Below, piece by piece: positions 56,522 to 64,000 of a stretch of DNA of 64,000 nt (within the stretch, counting starts at the first letter, position 1; the number at the start of each line of letters is the position of its first letter). The stretch is from Alteromonas gracilis. Lineage in GTDB: Bacteria > Pseudomonadota > Gammaproteobacteria > Enterobacterales > Alteromonadaceae. A program made the translations under genes and the position numbers. The notes below the pieces were generated by a model. It was given only the letters and a program-made list of their open reading frames with translations. It ran no database searches and was not told the origin of the DNA. The stretch covers positions 186,001 to 250,000 of the forward strand of contig NZ_PVNO01000024.1 in assembly GCF_002993325.1 (NCBI RefSeq), read 5' to 3'.

Positions 56522-56537
56522 TGCAGTCAACGTGCCA
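56522..56537 (-). promoter_or_regulatory. Sigma-54 promoter for the nrtA operon
   Basis: The minus strand reads TGGCACG-TTGA-CTGCA: the -24 GG and -12 GC are at exact spacing, and only one base differs from the consensus TGGCACG-N4-TTGCA. The start would be near 56511, giving a leader of about 370 bases. Confidence 0.75.
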
Positions 56538-56612
56538 AAATTCTAAAGCTTTGATAATTATATAAATAGTTTAAAATAAGCGCGCGTAGTTACAATACAA
56601 TGAGAGGTTTGG

Positions 56613-56673
56613 CGCACCAAAACGGGGGAGGTGTTCAACCGTGGTGCAATTAAATAAGCACCACAATTGAATA
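56613..56673 (-). promoter_or_regulatory. NtrC-like binding sites upstream of the sigma-54 promoter
   Basis: Three sites resemble the NtrC consensus TGCACCAAAATGGTGCA. 56613-56629 has an intact GCACCAAAA half, 56632-56648 an intact TGGTGCA half, and 56657-56673 an intact GCACCA half. Their centers lie roughly 110, 129 and 154 bases upstream of the inferred start, where NtrC enhancers usually sit. Each has only one strong half. Confidence 0.5.
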
Positions 56674-56720
56674 AATCTGAATGGACAGATGAGTTCAATA
56701 CGAGAGGTAGGCGCTCTGTT

Positions 56721-58037
56721 CTACAGACGTTTAGTAAACTGTCCGATGGCGTTAACCACCTCATTGGCCCCGCCTTGGATCTCTTCCATTGCCTGGCCGG
56801 ATTGCGTTGAGTATTCAAGTGCTTCACGAGCTTTTTCTTGCCCAGCCTCAATTAACTGAACCGCATTCTCCGTGAGCTTTCTGTTCTCAACCACCACGTT
56901 TACTATTTCTTCAGTTGCACTACTTGTCCGTGAAGCCAATTGTCTAACCTCGTCGGCAACGACGGCAAACCCTCTACCTTGATCACCCGCACGTGCAGCC
57001 TCAATAGCCGCGTTCAGCGCAAGTAAATTGGTTTGGTCAGCAATCCCGCTAATACTTTTGACCAAATCAGCCACTTTCTGAGATTGCTCATCGAGGTCTT
57101 TAATGCCTTCGCTAGCATTACCCATCTGCGTCGTAAGTTCATTCATTGCTTTCACTGTAGCATTAAGTACTTCGTTACCTTTGCGCGCCTGCTCTCCCGT
57201 CTCTTGGGATATATTAAACGCCACGTTTGCCGCTTCAGAAATGGCGAACTCTCTCTGCATTTGTTCGGTAATGACAGTAGCAAACTTAACCACTTTATAA
57301 AGGTTTCCGTCTTCATTTCTGATAGGGTTATACGACGCTTCTAGCCAAACTTCGTTTCCCCTACTATCAATTCGTTTAAACCTTCCGGACTCTAATTTCC
57401 CTGCGGCTAGATCGCGCCAGAAATGTTTATACTCTTCGGAATTAGCTTCTTCTTCTGTACAAAAAATCCTATGATGCTTACCTTCTATCTGCTCTATCGA
57501 GTAGCCCATACCTCTAAGAAAGTTTTCGTTCGCTGTTATTATCGTTCCATCTAAATTAAACTCAATAACTGCGGATGAGCGGTGAAGTGCAGCAATCATA
57601 TCGCGCAATTCGTTGCTTTGAGTGATGTTTCGCGTTTGCTCTGCCATGTAGAAAGCAATATATTTTACATTTCCATACGCATCATCAACGGGCTGCACAA
57701 TACCTCGCACCCACATTTCTTGCCCTTTTGCATCCTGAAAGCTGACCGCACCGTGCCAATGGCGATGCGTTTTTATAGCACCAAGCATATCCTGTGCAGC
57801 GGGCTTTTTGAGCGCATTTTGACTCATTATACTTTCAAGAGACTTTCCCTCTAATTCTGCGACTGAGTAGCCAGTCGCCTGAACACATAAATCGTTAATT
57901 GCGCTAACTCTACCGTCAGGTTTTAACTCGATATAAAGCATTTCTTCGCGAAGTTCTTCCTGAACAGTGTGGTATGTCTCAATTTCCTTCTGCAAACGTG
58001 AGTTCTCTGCTAGCAACTCTTTATTTTTGAAAAACAT
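56721..58037 (-). CDS. Soluble PAS-PAS methyl-accepting chemotaxis protein
   Basis: 438 residues, no membrane segment. It starts with a coiled coil (about 1-35), then two PAS domains (about 40-150 and 160-260, with PAC-like ends [23 protein letters not shown]), then a short signalling domain with the hairpin tip [39 protein letters not shown]. The architecture is that of cytoplasmic Aer-like or BdlA-like receptors, which sense redox or metabolic state through PAS-bound cofactors. CAGGAG lies upstream of the ATG. It is between nrtA and the nasA block, on the same strand. Confidence 0.92.
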   Translation of the reverse strand: MFFKNKELLAENSRLQKEIETYHTVQEELREEMLYIELKPDGRVSAINDLCVQATGYSVAELEGKSLESIMSQNALKKPAAQDMLGAIKTHRHWHGAVSFQDAKGQEMWVRGIVQPVDDAYGNVKYIAFYMAEQTRNITQSNELRDMIAALHRSSAVIEFNLDGTIITANENFLRGMGYSIEQIEGKHHRIFCTEEEANSEEYKHFWRDLAAGKLESGRFKRIDSRGNEVWLEASYNPIRNEDGNLYKVVKFATVITEQMQREFAISEAANVAFNISQETGEQARKGNEVLNATVKAMNELTTQMGNASEGIKDLDEQSQKVADLVKSISGIADQTNLLALNAAIEAARAGDQGRGFAVVADEVRQLASRTSSATEEIVNVVVENRKLTENAVQLIEAGQEKAREALEYSTQSGQAMEEIQGGANEVVNAIGQFTKRL

Positions 58038-58258
58038 TCTGTGCTCCTGATAAACTAAGCTTCTCTCACTGTTCAGCCCTCAAACCCTTTGCGCTCCCCA
58101 AATTAAAGTAAGATATGGTATTACACAATTAGTGACGATTAGTGCCTGAAGCGATAAGCTATTTTTAGCTTTTGATTAAAGATAGCAGAGGAAAGAAAAT
58201 TTTTTAGAAACTAACGAAAATAAAATAAAGTAAAAGCGTTGAAGCATTTTTTTGTAAT

Positions 58259-58287
58259 AAAAGCCTCTTTTCTTTGAAATCAGAGGC
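58259..58287 (-). terminator. Terminator after the GGDEF remnant
   Basis: The minus strand reads GCCTCT ... AGAGGC (13-base loop) followed by TTTTATTA. It lies about 30 bases past the stop of the GGDEF remnant and is probably its original terminator. Confidence 0.55.
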
Positions 58288-58317
58288 GGTAAGTTTCAAG
58301 CTTGCCATGGTCTTCGA

Positions 58318-58479
58318 CTACGGAAGCGATGTATATACGCAGCAGTTCCGTCCACTCGATTTGGCGTCGTACAAGGCTTTATTAGCAGCATTCAGAATTG
58401 CTGTGAGCGCCCAACTATCGTTTTTAGCAAATTCAACCGTTGCAACGCCTAAACTGACAGTAATTACGGATGAAACCGG
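58318..58479 (-). pseudogene. Remnant of a GGDEF (diguanylate cyclase) domain gene
   Basis: On the minus strand the frame ending at the TAG 58318-58320 reads ITVSLGVATV, then NAANKALYDAKSSGRNCC. This is the C-terminal signature of GGDEF domains (vTvSiGvA ... ADkALYxAKxxGRN). Upstream, the frame is closed by a TGA a few codons before this segment, and the GG(D/E)EF active-site motif, the rest of the domain and any start are absent. It is a truncated, non-functional copy with its terminator retained. The plus-strand 107-codon frame over the same bases is an antisense shadow. Confidence 0.8.
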
Positions 58480-58817
58480 GACTGCTTTAGACGCGCTTAG
58501 TATTCAACGAGTTGCTCGTTTAACTCTGCTTCACCCTCTATATCTTCTAACGGCTGTTCCGTATACGACGTTGCTAACCACCCAGCATTTTTCATGAACC
58601 CAGCTACGACAGCGGTGCCCTGCTGTGTAAGTACCATACTATTAACACGTATAGCAACGATTAAGTCAATGCGACGATTGACTATTTTTCTTGATCAAGA
58701 GGGTTTTACGCCCCCCGCGGTTAAGCTTCTATTTAGTAGGCAGCTAACACAGACTATCTGACCAATACTCGGGACGTGTGATCTTTGATGGAGTTAAACG
58801 GATATTGTACCGAACGG

Positions 58818-59804
58818 TTAAAACGGCGTTGAACTTTTATCGCGCTGTGCCCAAAGCTGCCTTGCCTGCGACAAGGCATCTGCGACATCACACTTTTGTA
58901 GCAGTACTAGATAGCTGGCAAGTGTACTTAAGATGGCTTGTTCACCGTAAAGGCTACTCGCGTTACCCGCCCACACATCAAGCATGTCGTTAACGTTCAT
59001 GTCTTTGTCTTTAAGTGCCCATTTGTCGGCAATCACCGGCATTATTACTTCATAAGTCCTGCCATTTCGAGTAATGAACAGTTCGGTTTCTCGCTCGCCG
59101 TTGACTTCAGGGTCTCCGCCATCACCACGAAAGCAAAGCGCGTCGTTAGATGGGTAATTTTCGTTAACGCGACAGTGTTTGTGGTCAAGGTGCATATGAT
59201 AAACGCCCTGTACGCAAAATTGTGCAGCGGTGGGATTCAACAACCTTGCAAGGGTGTTAGCGCAAGAACGCAGGCCAAACACCTCACGAAGCTTAATAAT
59301 TGTGTCGAGCGCAGGCAGCAAATAAGACAAATCAAGGTAGGTAACGCCTTTTTCTGCTAACTGCTGTTTGGCGTCACTAATACTGCTAACTTCAGGCAGG
59401 CCCAATTGAGGTAACGCTATACTTGCATAAAGGCGCCCTGACCCCGGCTCATGAGCACCGTGAAGCATAACCGAGTAACCATTGTTGGCTAGAACCGCTA
59501 CGGCCAATAAGTACCAAGGTAACTGACGGCGTTTTCCGGCATAACACCCAATATCTAACGTGGGGGTGAGGGTTTTAACTTCTGGCTCTATCAGCTCTCT
59601 GCACGCATCGACAAAGCCAATAACTTCTTCTGGTGTTTCTTCACGGGTACGCAGCAACATAAGAAATGCGCCGCGTTGATCGCCTGTCACTTCATTGGCC
59701 AATACCATTTTCATGGCATGATAAGCTTCATCACGGGTAAGACTGCGCCCCCCTTTTTGACCCTTACCAATAATCTTTATGTACTCGCTAAATGGTTGTT
59801 GCAT
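58818..59804 (-). CDS. ybiB: Anthranilate phosphoribosyltransferase-like protein (YbiB/TrpD2)
   Basis: 328 residues, glycosyltransferase family 3. Landmarks: GGRSLTRDEAYHAMKMVLANEVTGDQRGAFLMLLRTREE at the N-terminus, DIGCYAGKRRQLPWYLLAVAVLANNGYSVMLHGAHE, and a family-type core. E. coli YbiB (TrpD2) binds nucleic acid and is not a tryptophan enzyme; the same is likely here. It overlaps cobA by 17 bases and is the last gene of the nirBD-nasA-cobA unit. Confidence 0.87.
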   Translation of the reverse strand: MQQPFSEYIKIIGKGQKGGRSLTRDEAYHAMKMVLANEVTGDQRGAFLMLLRTREETPEEVIGFVDACRELIEPEVKTLTPTLDIGCYAGKRRQLPWYLLAVAVLANNGYSVMLHGAHEPGSGRLYASIALPQLGLPEVSSISDAKQQLAEKGVTYLDLSYLLPALDTIIKLREVFGLRSCANTLARLLNPTAAQFCVQGVYHMHLDHKHCRVNENYPSNDALCFRGDGGDPEVNGERETELFITRNGRTYEVIMPVIADKWALKDKDMNVNDMLDVWAGNASSLYGEQAILSTLASYLVLLQKCDVADALSQARQLWAQRDKSSTPF

Positions 59805-60765
59805 GCTCAGATGAATGTAGTAGAAGTGTATTTACCTGTTGACGAGACTCTACCACCTTTCCAAATATAAGTAACGTGGGCCCCGTTAAATTTGCTGCTT
59901 CTACCTTGCTATGAATATCTGCAAGCACGCCAGTAATCACGCGCTGTTGAGGCGAAGTGGCATTTTCAATTGCGGCTACTGGCCATGTGGTTGGCACCTT
60001 GTGATGGACCAAGCCTTTGCACAGACCTTCAAGTCGGCTTAACCCCATATAAACTACCATGGTTTGCTTTAACACATTTTGCGCCATGGGAGCCATTTCA
60101 GGCCATTGCTCTGCATCTTTAAAATGTGCAGTCATAAAACTTACTGACTGAGCACAGCGCCTATCGGTCAAAGGGATACCCGTATAGGCCGACACACCCG
60201 ATGCCGCTGTAATACCTGGCACAATAGCAAAGGGAATATTGGCTTTTGTGAGTGCATCGGTTTCTTCGCAGGTTCTTGCAAATAGGGCTGGGTCACCGCC
60301 TTTTAACCGCACGACAATGTGACCGTTGCTTGCCAATTCAATCACCCGCTTACAAATAGCATTTTGGGTAAAGCTATGCTTTTTGCAGCGCTTCCCTACA
60401 TACTCTTTCACCACTTTAGAGGGAATTAGCGCGAGAATATCTTCGCTGACTAAGGCATCGAACAGCACGACATCGGCTTGTTGTAACAGACGAAGCGCTT
60501 TCAGGGTAAGTAACTCGGCGTCGCCAGGCCCTGCGCCGACGATAAATACCTGGCCCTGCTTATAATTCGCATTTCTTAGGTTTGCTGCCTTCAGCCACCT
60601 GCCTAAGTACGAATGCTTAGCGGAAGTTTTCGAATTGTCGAAGCGCTGGCGTGTCGTCGATGTCGTGGTAGAAATAGCATCGTGATAAAAAAGATTAAAC
60701 AAAGGTTTCTGCTGTTTGAATAAGGTGCGCAAAAACGGTAACGACCAACTGGATGCAATTGACAT
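59788..60765 (-). CDS. cobA: Uroporphyrinogen-III C-methyltransferase (SUMT)
   Basis: 325 residues. SUMT motifs from residue 73: VFIVGAGPGDAELLTLKALRLLQQADVVLFD, VRLKGGDPALFAR and VPGITAASGVSAYTGIPLTDR. It methylates uroporphyrinogen III twice to precorrin-2, the precursor of siroheme, the cofactor of the nitrite reductase NirB. An N-terminal extension of about 70 residues (Ser/Thr/basic-rich) is not typical; the start is fixed by AGGAG nine bases upstream and there is no internal Met before the domain. It follows nasA by 12 bases. Confidence 0.94.
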   Translation of the reverse strand: MSIASSWSLPFLRTLFKQQKPLFNLFYHDAISTTTSTTRQRFDNSKTSAKHSYLGRWLKAANLRNANYKQGQVFIVGAGPGDAELLTLKALRLLQQADVVLFDALVSEDILALIPSKVVKEYVGKRCKKHSFTQNAICKRVIELASNGHIVVRLKGGDPALFARTCEETDALTKANIPFAIVPGITAASGVSAYTGIPLTDRRCAQSVSFMTAHFKDAEQWPEMAPMAQNVLKQTMVVYMGLSRLEGLCKGLVHHKVPTTWPVAAIENATSPQQRVITGVLADIHSKVEAANLTGPTLLIFGKVVESRQQVNTLLLHSSEHATTI

Positions 60766-60777
60766 GATTTAACGCTC

Positions 60778-63711
60778 CTAAATAGATTGAATTTCTATGA
60801 CTAAATGCTTGTCGATAAGCTGAGACAAGGCGGGCTTGCAAGAACCACAGTTGGTGCCGCACTTTAATGCTTCACCAAGCTCTGCCACCGAACTACAGCC
60901 TTCTTCAACGGCATTTGTAATGGTCTTTTCTCGTACTTCAAAACAGCTACAAACTACATCGCCATTTAGAAACGCTTCATCCACCTGGCCTCGCAATAAA
61001 TTGCGCTGTATGTCTGTGGAAATAGATGTATTGAGAAGGCTGGCTAGCCATTCGTTAGGTACTGACCATGTGCTTGTTGAATGTGGCGCTGCCGCCGCTG
61101 TTGTATGTGCGTCTGCTGGAGCCCTTGCAGTCTTTTCTGGCTCATCGCCTAAAAACGCCGCGAAACTGAGAGTATCATCGACTAGGGCAAGGCATACTGA
61201 GTATGTATGATGATGAAACTGTAATAGCACCGCGTTTTGCGGTAACTGTGGTATCAAGCTTTGAGTAAATTCACGACGACCTTTGTTCGAAGCTACGTTT
61301 AATACTGATAGTGCTTCTTCAGAACTACTTCCGCTTGATGTAGCGCCTCCGGCCTCAAGCGGAGTTTTGTTCCAGTAATCACACATTTCCTTTAGCGTAT
61401 CATGATTATCAATGTTTGGATTATCAATGCTGGGACTATCAATGTTTGTTTTGGAGTCGTGTGACGATTGTAATTTTGATGTTAAAAAAAGTTTCCCATA
61501 GGTAGCGTAATGTACAGGCGCGATAGCAACCGCCGCGTGTTTTAACTCTGGCTGCCCTGAAATAGGGTCTACCGCGCTGGCGTAAAGTACGCCTAGCTTA
61601 CTGTGCGACCCCCATTGTGCCGACCAATGAATGGGAATGAACACTTCCCCTTCGCGCATATCCGTATCCGCTTTAACCGGGTAAATAACTGGGGCGTCTT
61701 GACACACCGCACTTGTTAGAGAGACGAGGTCATTATTTGCAACACCCAAATCAGCAGCATCTTTAGGATTTATGTATACAGAGGCGCTGGGCATATGGGC
61801 AAGTAACTTTGCGGCTTTACCTGTGCGCGTCATGGTGTGCCATTGGTCTCGCGCTCGGCCGCTGTTAACGACAAAAGGATAAGCACCTGATGTCACCTGC
61901 AATGGCGCTTTATAAACTACGGGAATGAGTTTAGCTTTACCGCTAGGTGTCGAAAACTGCTTATCTTCAAAGGGGCGCTTGCTAATAAGATTAGGCTTAT
62001 TGTTTGCTTCGAGCTTAGCGCAAGGTGAAGACGTATTTAAAGCTGCGTTCTGAAAAGGCCACTGGATAGGCGATAGACCGTTGTACTGAACTTCACTTAA
62101 CGCTTGTAAGGGAGAAAGGTCTAATTGTCGTTTCCCGTTATTTTGATAGCCGGTTAAGCCAGCGTATTCGCAGAAAATTTGCGAAGGATGGGTAAAGCAA
62201 AATGCTTCGCCAAAACCCATTTTCGTCGCCACGTCGCACATAATTTGCCAATCGTGTTTTGCATTACCTGGCGGTGGCAATATGCCGCGCTGACGTGAAA
62301 TACAGCGTTCTGAGTTTGTCACCGTTCCGTCTTTTTCCGACCAGCCCGTGGCTGGAAGGGCAATATGAGCGAAGGCAAGCGTATCATTCGATTCAACAAT
62401 ATCAGACACTACGACCATCTCGCACTTTGAAAGTGCGCGCTCAACTTGGACTCGATTAGGCATACTGACAACAGGGTTAGTCCCCATTATCCAAACGAAT
62501 TTTACCTTTCCTTCCTCAATAGCATTAAATAGATCTACGGCTTTGAGCCCCTGCCCTTTGGGCATAACAGGTGCATCCCAGTAGGTTTTTACTGATTCGA
62601 TGTGTTCAGGGTTGTCTAAATCCATATGTGCAGCAAGCATGTTAGCTAGCCCACCTACTTCACGCCCCCCCATGGCATTGGGCTGACCTGTGATTGAGAA
62701 CGGCCCACACCCGTCTTTGGCAATCAAGTCTGTAGCTAGGTGGCAGTTAATAATGGCTTGGGCTTTATCTACGCCAGCAGAAGACTGGTTCACGCCCATA
62801 GAATAAAAAGTAATGGCTCTAGATGCTTCACAGAATGCGCCGAAAAAAGCCTTAACCTTGCTTAGTTCTATACCGCATACGCTAGCCACGTCACCCAGCG
62901 TTAAGCTACTCGCACTTTCAAGCGCTTTATCAAGCCCCTCGGCATAGGTCTCTACGGTGGTTCTATCAATTCTACCTTGGGCGTTTGCATAGCTTAGCAA
63001 GCCGTTAAACAGCGCTACGTCGCTACCTGGTTTTATAGGAAGGTGTAAGTCGGCTATCGTACAGGTTTCGGTTTTGCGCGGGTCGACGACAATGACTTTC
63101 ATATTTGGGTTCTTCAGCTTTGCTCGCTGAATGCGCTGAAAAAGCACGGGGTGCGCCCACGCCGTATTGCTACCGGTGATGACTAATAAATCTGTACACT
63201 CTAAGTCGGTGTAATCACAAGGCACCACGTCTTCACCAAAGGCGCGCTTATAAGCGGCTACGGCTGATGACATGCAAAGACGAGAGTTGGTATCTATATT
63301 GGCACTGCCGATATAACCTTTCATAAGTTTATTGGCAACATAGTAGTCTTCGGTAAGAAGCTGGCCTGATACATAAAAAGCAACGGCATCCGCGCCATAC
63401 TGCGCAATGGTAGATGTGATCTTATCCGCAATAACATCTGTGGCCGTGTCCCAATCCACCGATTGACCTGCTATGGTTGGGTGTAGCAAACGTCCATTTA
63501 GGTCATTTGTTTCAAGCAGGTTTGTTCCTTTAACACACAATCTTCCATAATTGGCGGGATGCTCTGGCGTGCCTTTAACAGTGTCCAGGGTTATGGCACG
63601 CGTGCTTACGTTGCAACTGATATCTACACCACAACCTACGCCGCAGTAAGGGCATGTTGTTTGTTTTAATTGTTCAGACATCATGTCGGGTTGTCGTGTA
63701 GCCATATTCAT
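60778..63711 (-). CDS. nasA: Assimilatory nitrate reductase, catalytic subunit
   Basis: 977 residues. An N-terminal 4Fe-4S site (TTCPYCGVGCGVDISC, about 18-34), the Mo-bis-MGD oxidoreductase domains (RLCVKGTNLLETN, YVSGQLLTEDYYVANKLMKG, ITGSNTAWAHPVLFQRI), a dinucleotide-binding domain (NSGRARDQWHTMTRTGKA) and a C-terminal BFD-like [2Fe-2S] domain (VCSCFEVREKTITNAVEEG ... CGTNCGSCKPAL). It reduces nitrate to nitrite in the cytoplasm. The start has AAGG seven bases upstream. A low-complexity linker before the BFD domain contains three tandem 15-base repeats. It is upstream of cobA, downstream of nirD. Confidence 0.95.
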   Translation of the reverse strand: MNMATRQPDMMSEQLKQTTCPYCGVGCGVDISCNVSTRAITLDTVKGTPEHPANYGRLCVKGTNLLETNDLNGRLLHPTIAGQSVDWDTATDVIADKITSTIAQYGADAVAFYVSGQLLTEDYYVANKLMKGYIGSANIDTNSRLCMSSAVAAYKRAFGEDVVPCDYTDLECTDLLVITGSNTAWAHPVLFQRIQRAKLKNPNMKVIVVDPRKTETCTIADLHLPIKPGSDVALFNGLLSYANAQGRIDRTTVETYAEGLDKALESASSLTLGDVASVCGIELSKVKAFFGAFCEASRAITFYSMGVNQSSAGVDKAQAIINCHLATDLIAKDGCGPFSITGQPNAMGGREVGGLANMLAAHMDLDNPEHIESVKTYWDAPVMPKGQGLKAVDLFNAIEEGKVKFVWIMGTNPVVSMPNRVQVERALSKCEMVVVSDIVESNDTLAFAHIALPATGWSEKDGTVTNSERCISRQRGILPPPGNAKHDWQIMCDVATKMGFGEAFCFTHPSQIFCEYAGLTGYQNNGKRQLDLSPLQALSEVQYNGLSPIQWPFQNAALNTSSPCAKLEANNKPNLISKRPFEDKQFSTPSGKAKLIPVVYKAPLQVTSGAYPFVVNSGRARDQWHTMTRTGKAAKLLAHMPSASVYINPKDAADLGVANNDLVSLTSAVCQDAPVIYPVKADTDMREGEVFIPIHWSAQWGSHSKLGVLYASAVDPISGQPELKHAAVAIAPVHYATYGKLFLTSKLQSSHDSKTNIDSPSIDNPNIDNHDTLKEMCDYWNKTPLEAGGATSSGSSSEEALSVLNVASNKGRREFTQSLIPQLPQNAVLLQFHHHTYSVCLALVDDTLSFAAFLGDEPEKTARAPADAHTTAAAAPHSTSTWSVPNEWLASLLNTSISTDIQRNLLRGQVDEAFLNGDVVCSCFEVREKTITNAVEEGCSSVAELGEALKCGTNCGSCKPALSQLIDKHLVIEIQSI
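61405..61449. repeat. Three 15-bp tandem repeats inside nasA
   Basis: Imperfect copies ATTATCAATGTTTGG, ATTATCAATGCTGGG and ACTATCAATGTTTGT lie head to tail (2-3 differences between copies). They encode the repeated NID/SID pattern in the linker near residues 755-769 of NasA, in frame. Confidence 0.85.
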
Positions 63712-63799
63712 GTCATTACCTTTTTCGATTTCGCAGTAATTGAATGCGTTTTTGCAAGAAGGTTTTATTCATATGGGCATTCAAATAAGGGCTGTTCGC

Positions 63800-64000
63800 T
63801 TAAATGCCTACAAATACCTTCTCGCCCTCTACCTTTACAGGGTAAGCCGTGACGAATACATCATCGTGCTCTTTACACAGCCCCGTTTCTAAAAAGTAAT
63901 GTTCTTTGTACAAAGGCGAAGCGACAACTGGTGCGCCGCCTATCGACCCCAAAAGCCCGCGATAAAGCACGTTTGCTTTACCAATAGGATCGTAGTTACT
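63800..64000 (-). CDS. nirD: Nitrite reductase small subunit NirD (N-terminus outside window)
   Basis: The last 66 residues of a Rieske-like NirD are visible, from SNYDPIGKANVLYRGLLGS through PVVASPLYKEHYFLETGLC to AYPVKVEGEKVFVGI. The segments ANVLYRG, SPLYKE and AYPVKVE match the family. NirD supports NirB in reducing nitrite to ammonium. It is 88 bases upstream of nasA on the same strand, so a nirB-nirD-nasA-cobA operon is likely, continuing beyond the window. Confidence 0.9.
   Translation of the reverse strand, partial: SNYDPIGKANVLYRGLLGSIGGAPVVASPLYKEHYFLETGLCKEHDDVFVTAYPVKVEGEKVFVGI

Larger units (their letters stand above)
56143..56720. other. nrtA control region
   Basis: 578 bases between the PAS chemoreceptor and nrtA. 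From promoter to gene it holds NtrC-like sites, a sigma-54 promoter, a hairpin and a terminator, each listed. No protein gene is supported. Confidence 0.65.
58038..58817. other. Gap between PAS chemoreceptor and ybiB-like gene
   Basis: 780 bases. Apart from the GGDEF remnant and its terminator, 58480-58817 has no recognisable gene; a 46-codon minus frame (58497-58637) has no ribosome site. 58038-58258 should hold the chemoreceptor promoter and is very A/T-rich; no sigma-28 or sigma-70 match convinced me. The stretch looks like decaying sequence. Confidence 0.5.

Noticed and set aside
58274..58597. 107-residue plus-strand frame
   Set aside because: It is the antisense shadow of the GGDEF remnant on the minus strand.
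58497..58637. 46-residue minus-strand frame upstream of the GGDEF remnant
   Set aside because: No ribosome site and no recognised family; probably part of the decayed region.

Overview
The window looks like the chromosome of a marine gammaproteobacterium of the Alteromonadales, most probably Alteromonas. The support is moderate G+C, a dense TonB-receptor and porin complement, the rpsU-yqeY-dnaG-rpoD order, sutR next to benE, and proteins of Alteromonas-like sequence. The genus call is by recognition, not by a search. I see no rRNA, tRNA, prophage, integrase or CRISPR array.

Region by region. (1) 1-8.2 kb, minus strand: a phosphate-starvation block. phoB, phoR and a PstS-like binding protein are followed, behind several PhoB-box-like sites, by a lipoprotein made of two tandem beta-helix-like copies and by a TonB-dependent receptor cut by the window edge. 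(2) 8.4-22.1 kb: housekeeping and mixed genes: an orphan sensor kinase, rdgC, a sutR/benE-like divergent pair with twin palindromic operators, an HDOD protein, an M49-like lipoprotein peptidase, hinT, folB-folK-uppP, plsY, an NPP-type phosphodiesterase and tsaD. (3) 22.5-27.7 kb: the macromolecular synthesis operon rpsU-yqeY-dnaG-rpoD. (4) 27.8-36 kb: a chemoreceptor with a sigma-28-like promoter, a porin paired with a small PstS-like protein, and a two-gene RND efflux pump. (5) 36.1-42.8 kb: a Nudix lipoprotein, four genes that look like a non-phosphorylating sugar-acid route (class II aldolase, enolase-superfamily dehydratase, lactonase-like amidohydrolase, SDR), and an acyl-CoA dehydrogenase. 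(6) 43-51.3 kb: two small envelope proteins, ccoG with an FNR-like promoter, srkA, a MITE-like element, a cobalamin riboswitch with btuB, dsbA and an HD hydrolase. (7) 51.4-64 kb: nitrate assimilation on the minus strand: nirD (partial), nasA, cobA, a ybiB-like gene, a soluble PAS chemoreceptor, nrtA-nrtB-nrtC and a porin. A GGDEF pseudogene remnant lies inside this block.

How the genes work together. The first block would sense low phosphate (PhoR/PhoB) and place a surface lipoprotein and an outer-membrane receptor under PhoB control. The last block would bring nitrate in (porin, NrtABC), reduce it (NasA, NirBD) and make the siroheme precursor for NirB (CobA). The nrtA promoter region carries a strong sigma-54 match, NtrC-like sites and an intrinsic terminator inside the leader, so both nitrogen limitation and nitrate-responsive antitermination are plausible controls.

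The most promising under-described items are the PhoB-linked duplicated lipoprotein with its TonB receptor, the layered nrtA control region, the exported Nudix lipoprotein, and the 265-bp inverted-repeat element separating srkA from dsbA.
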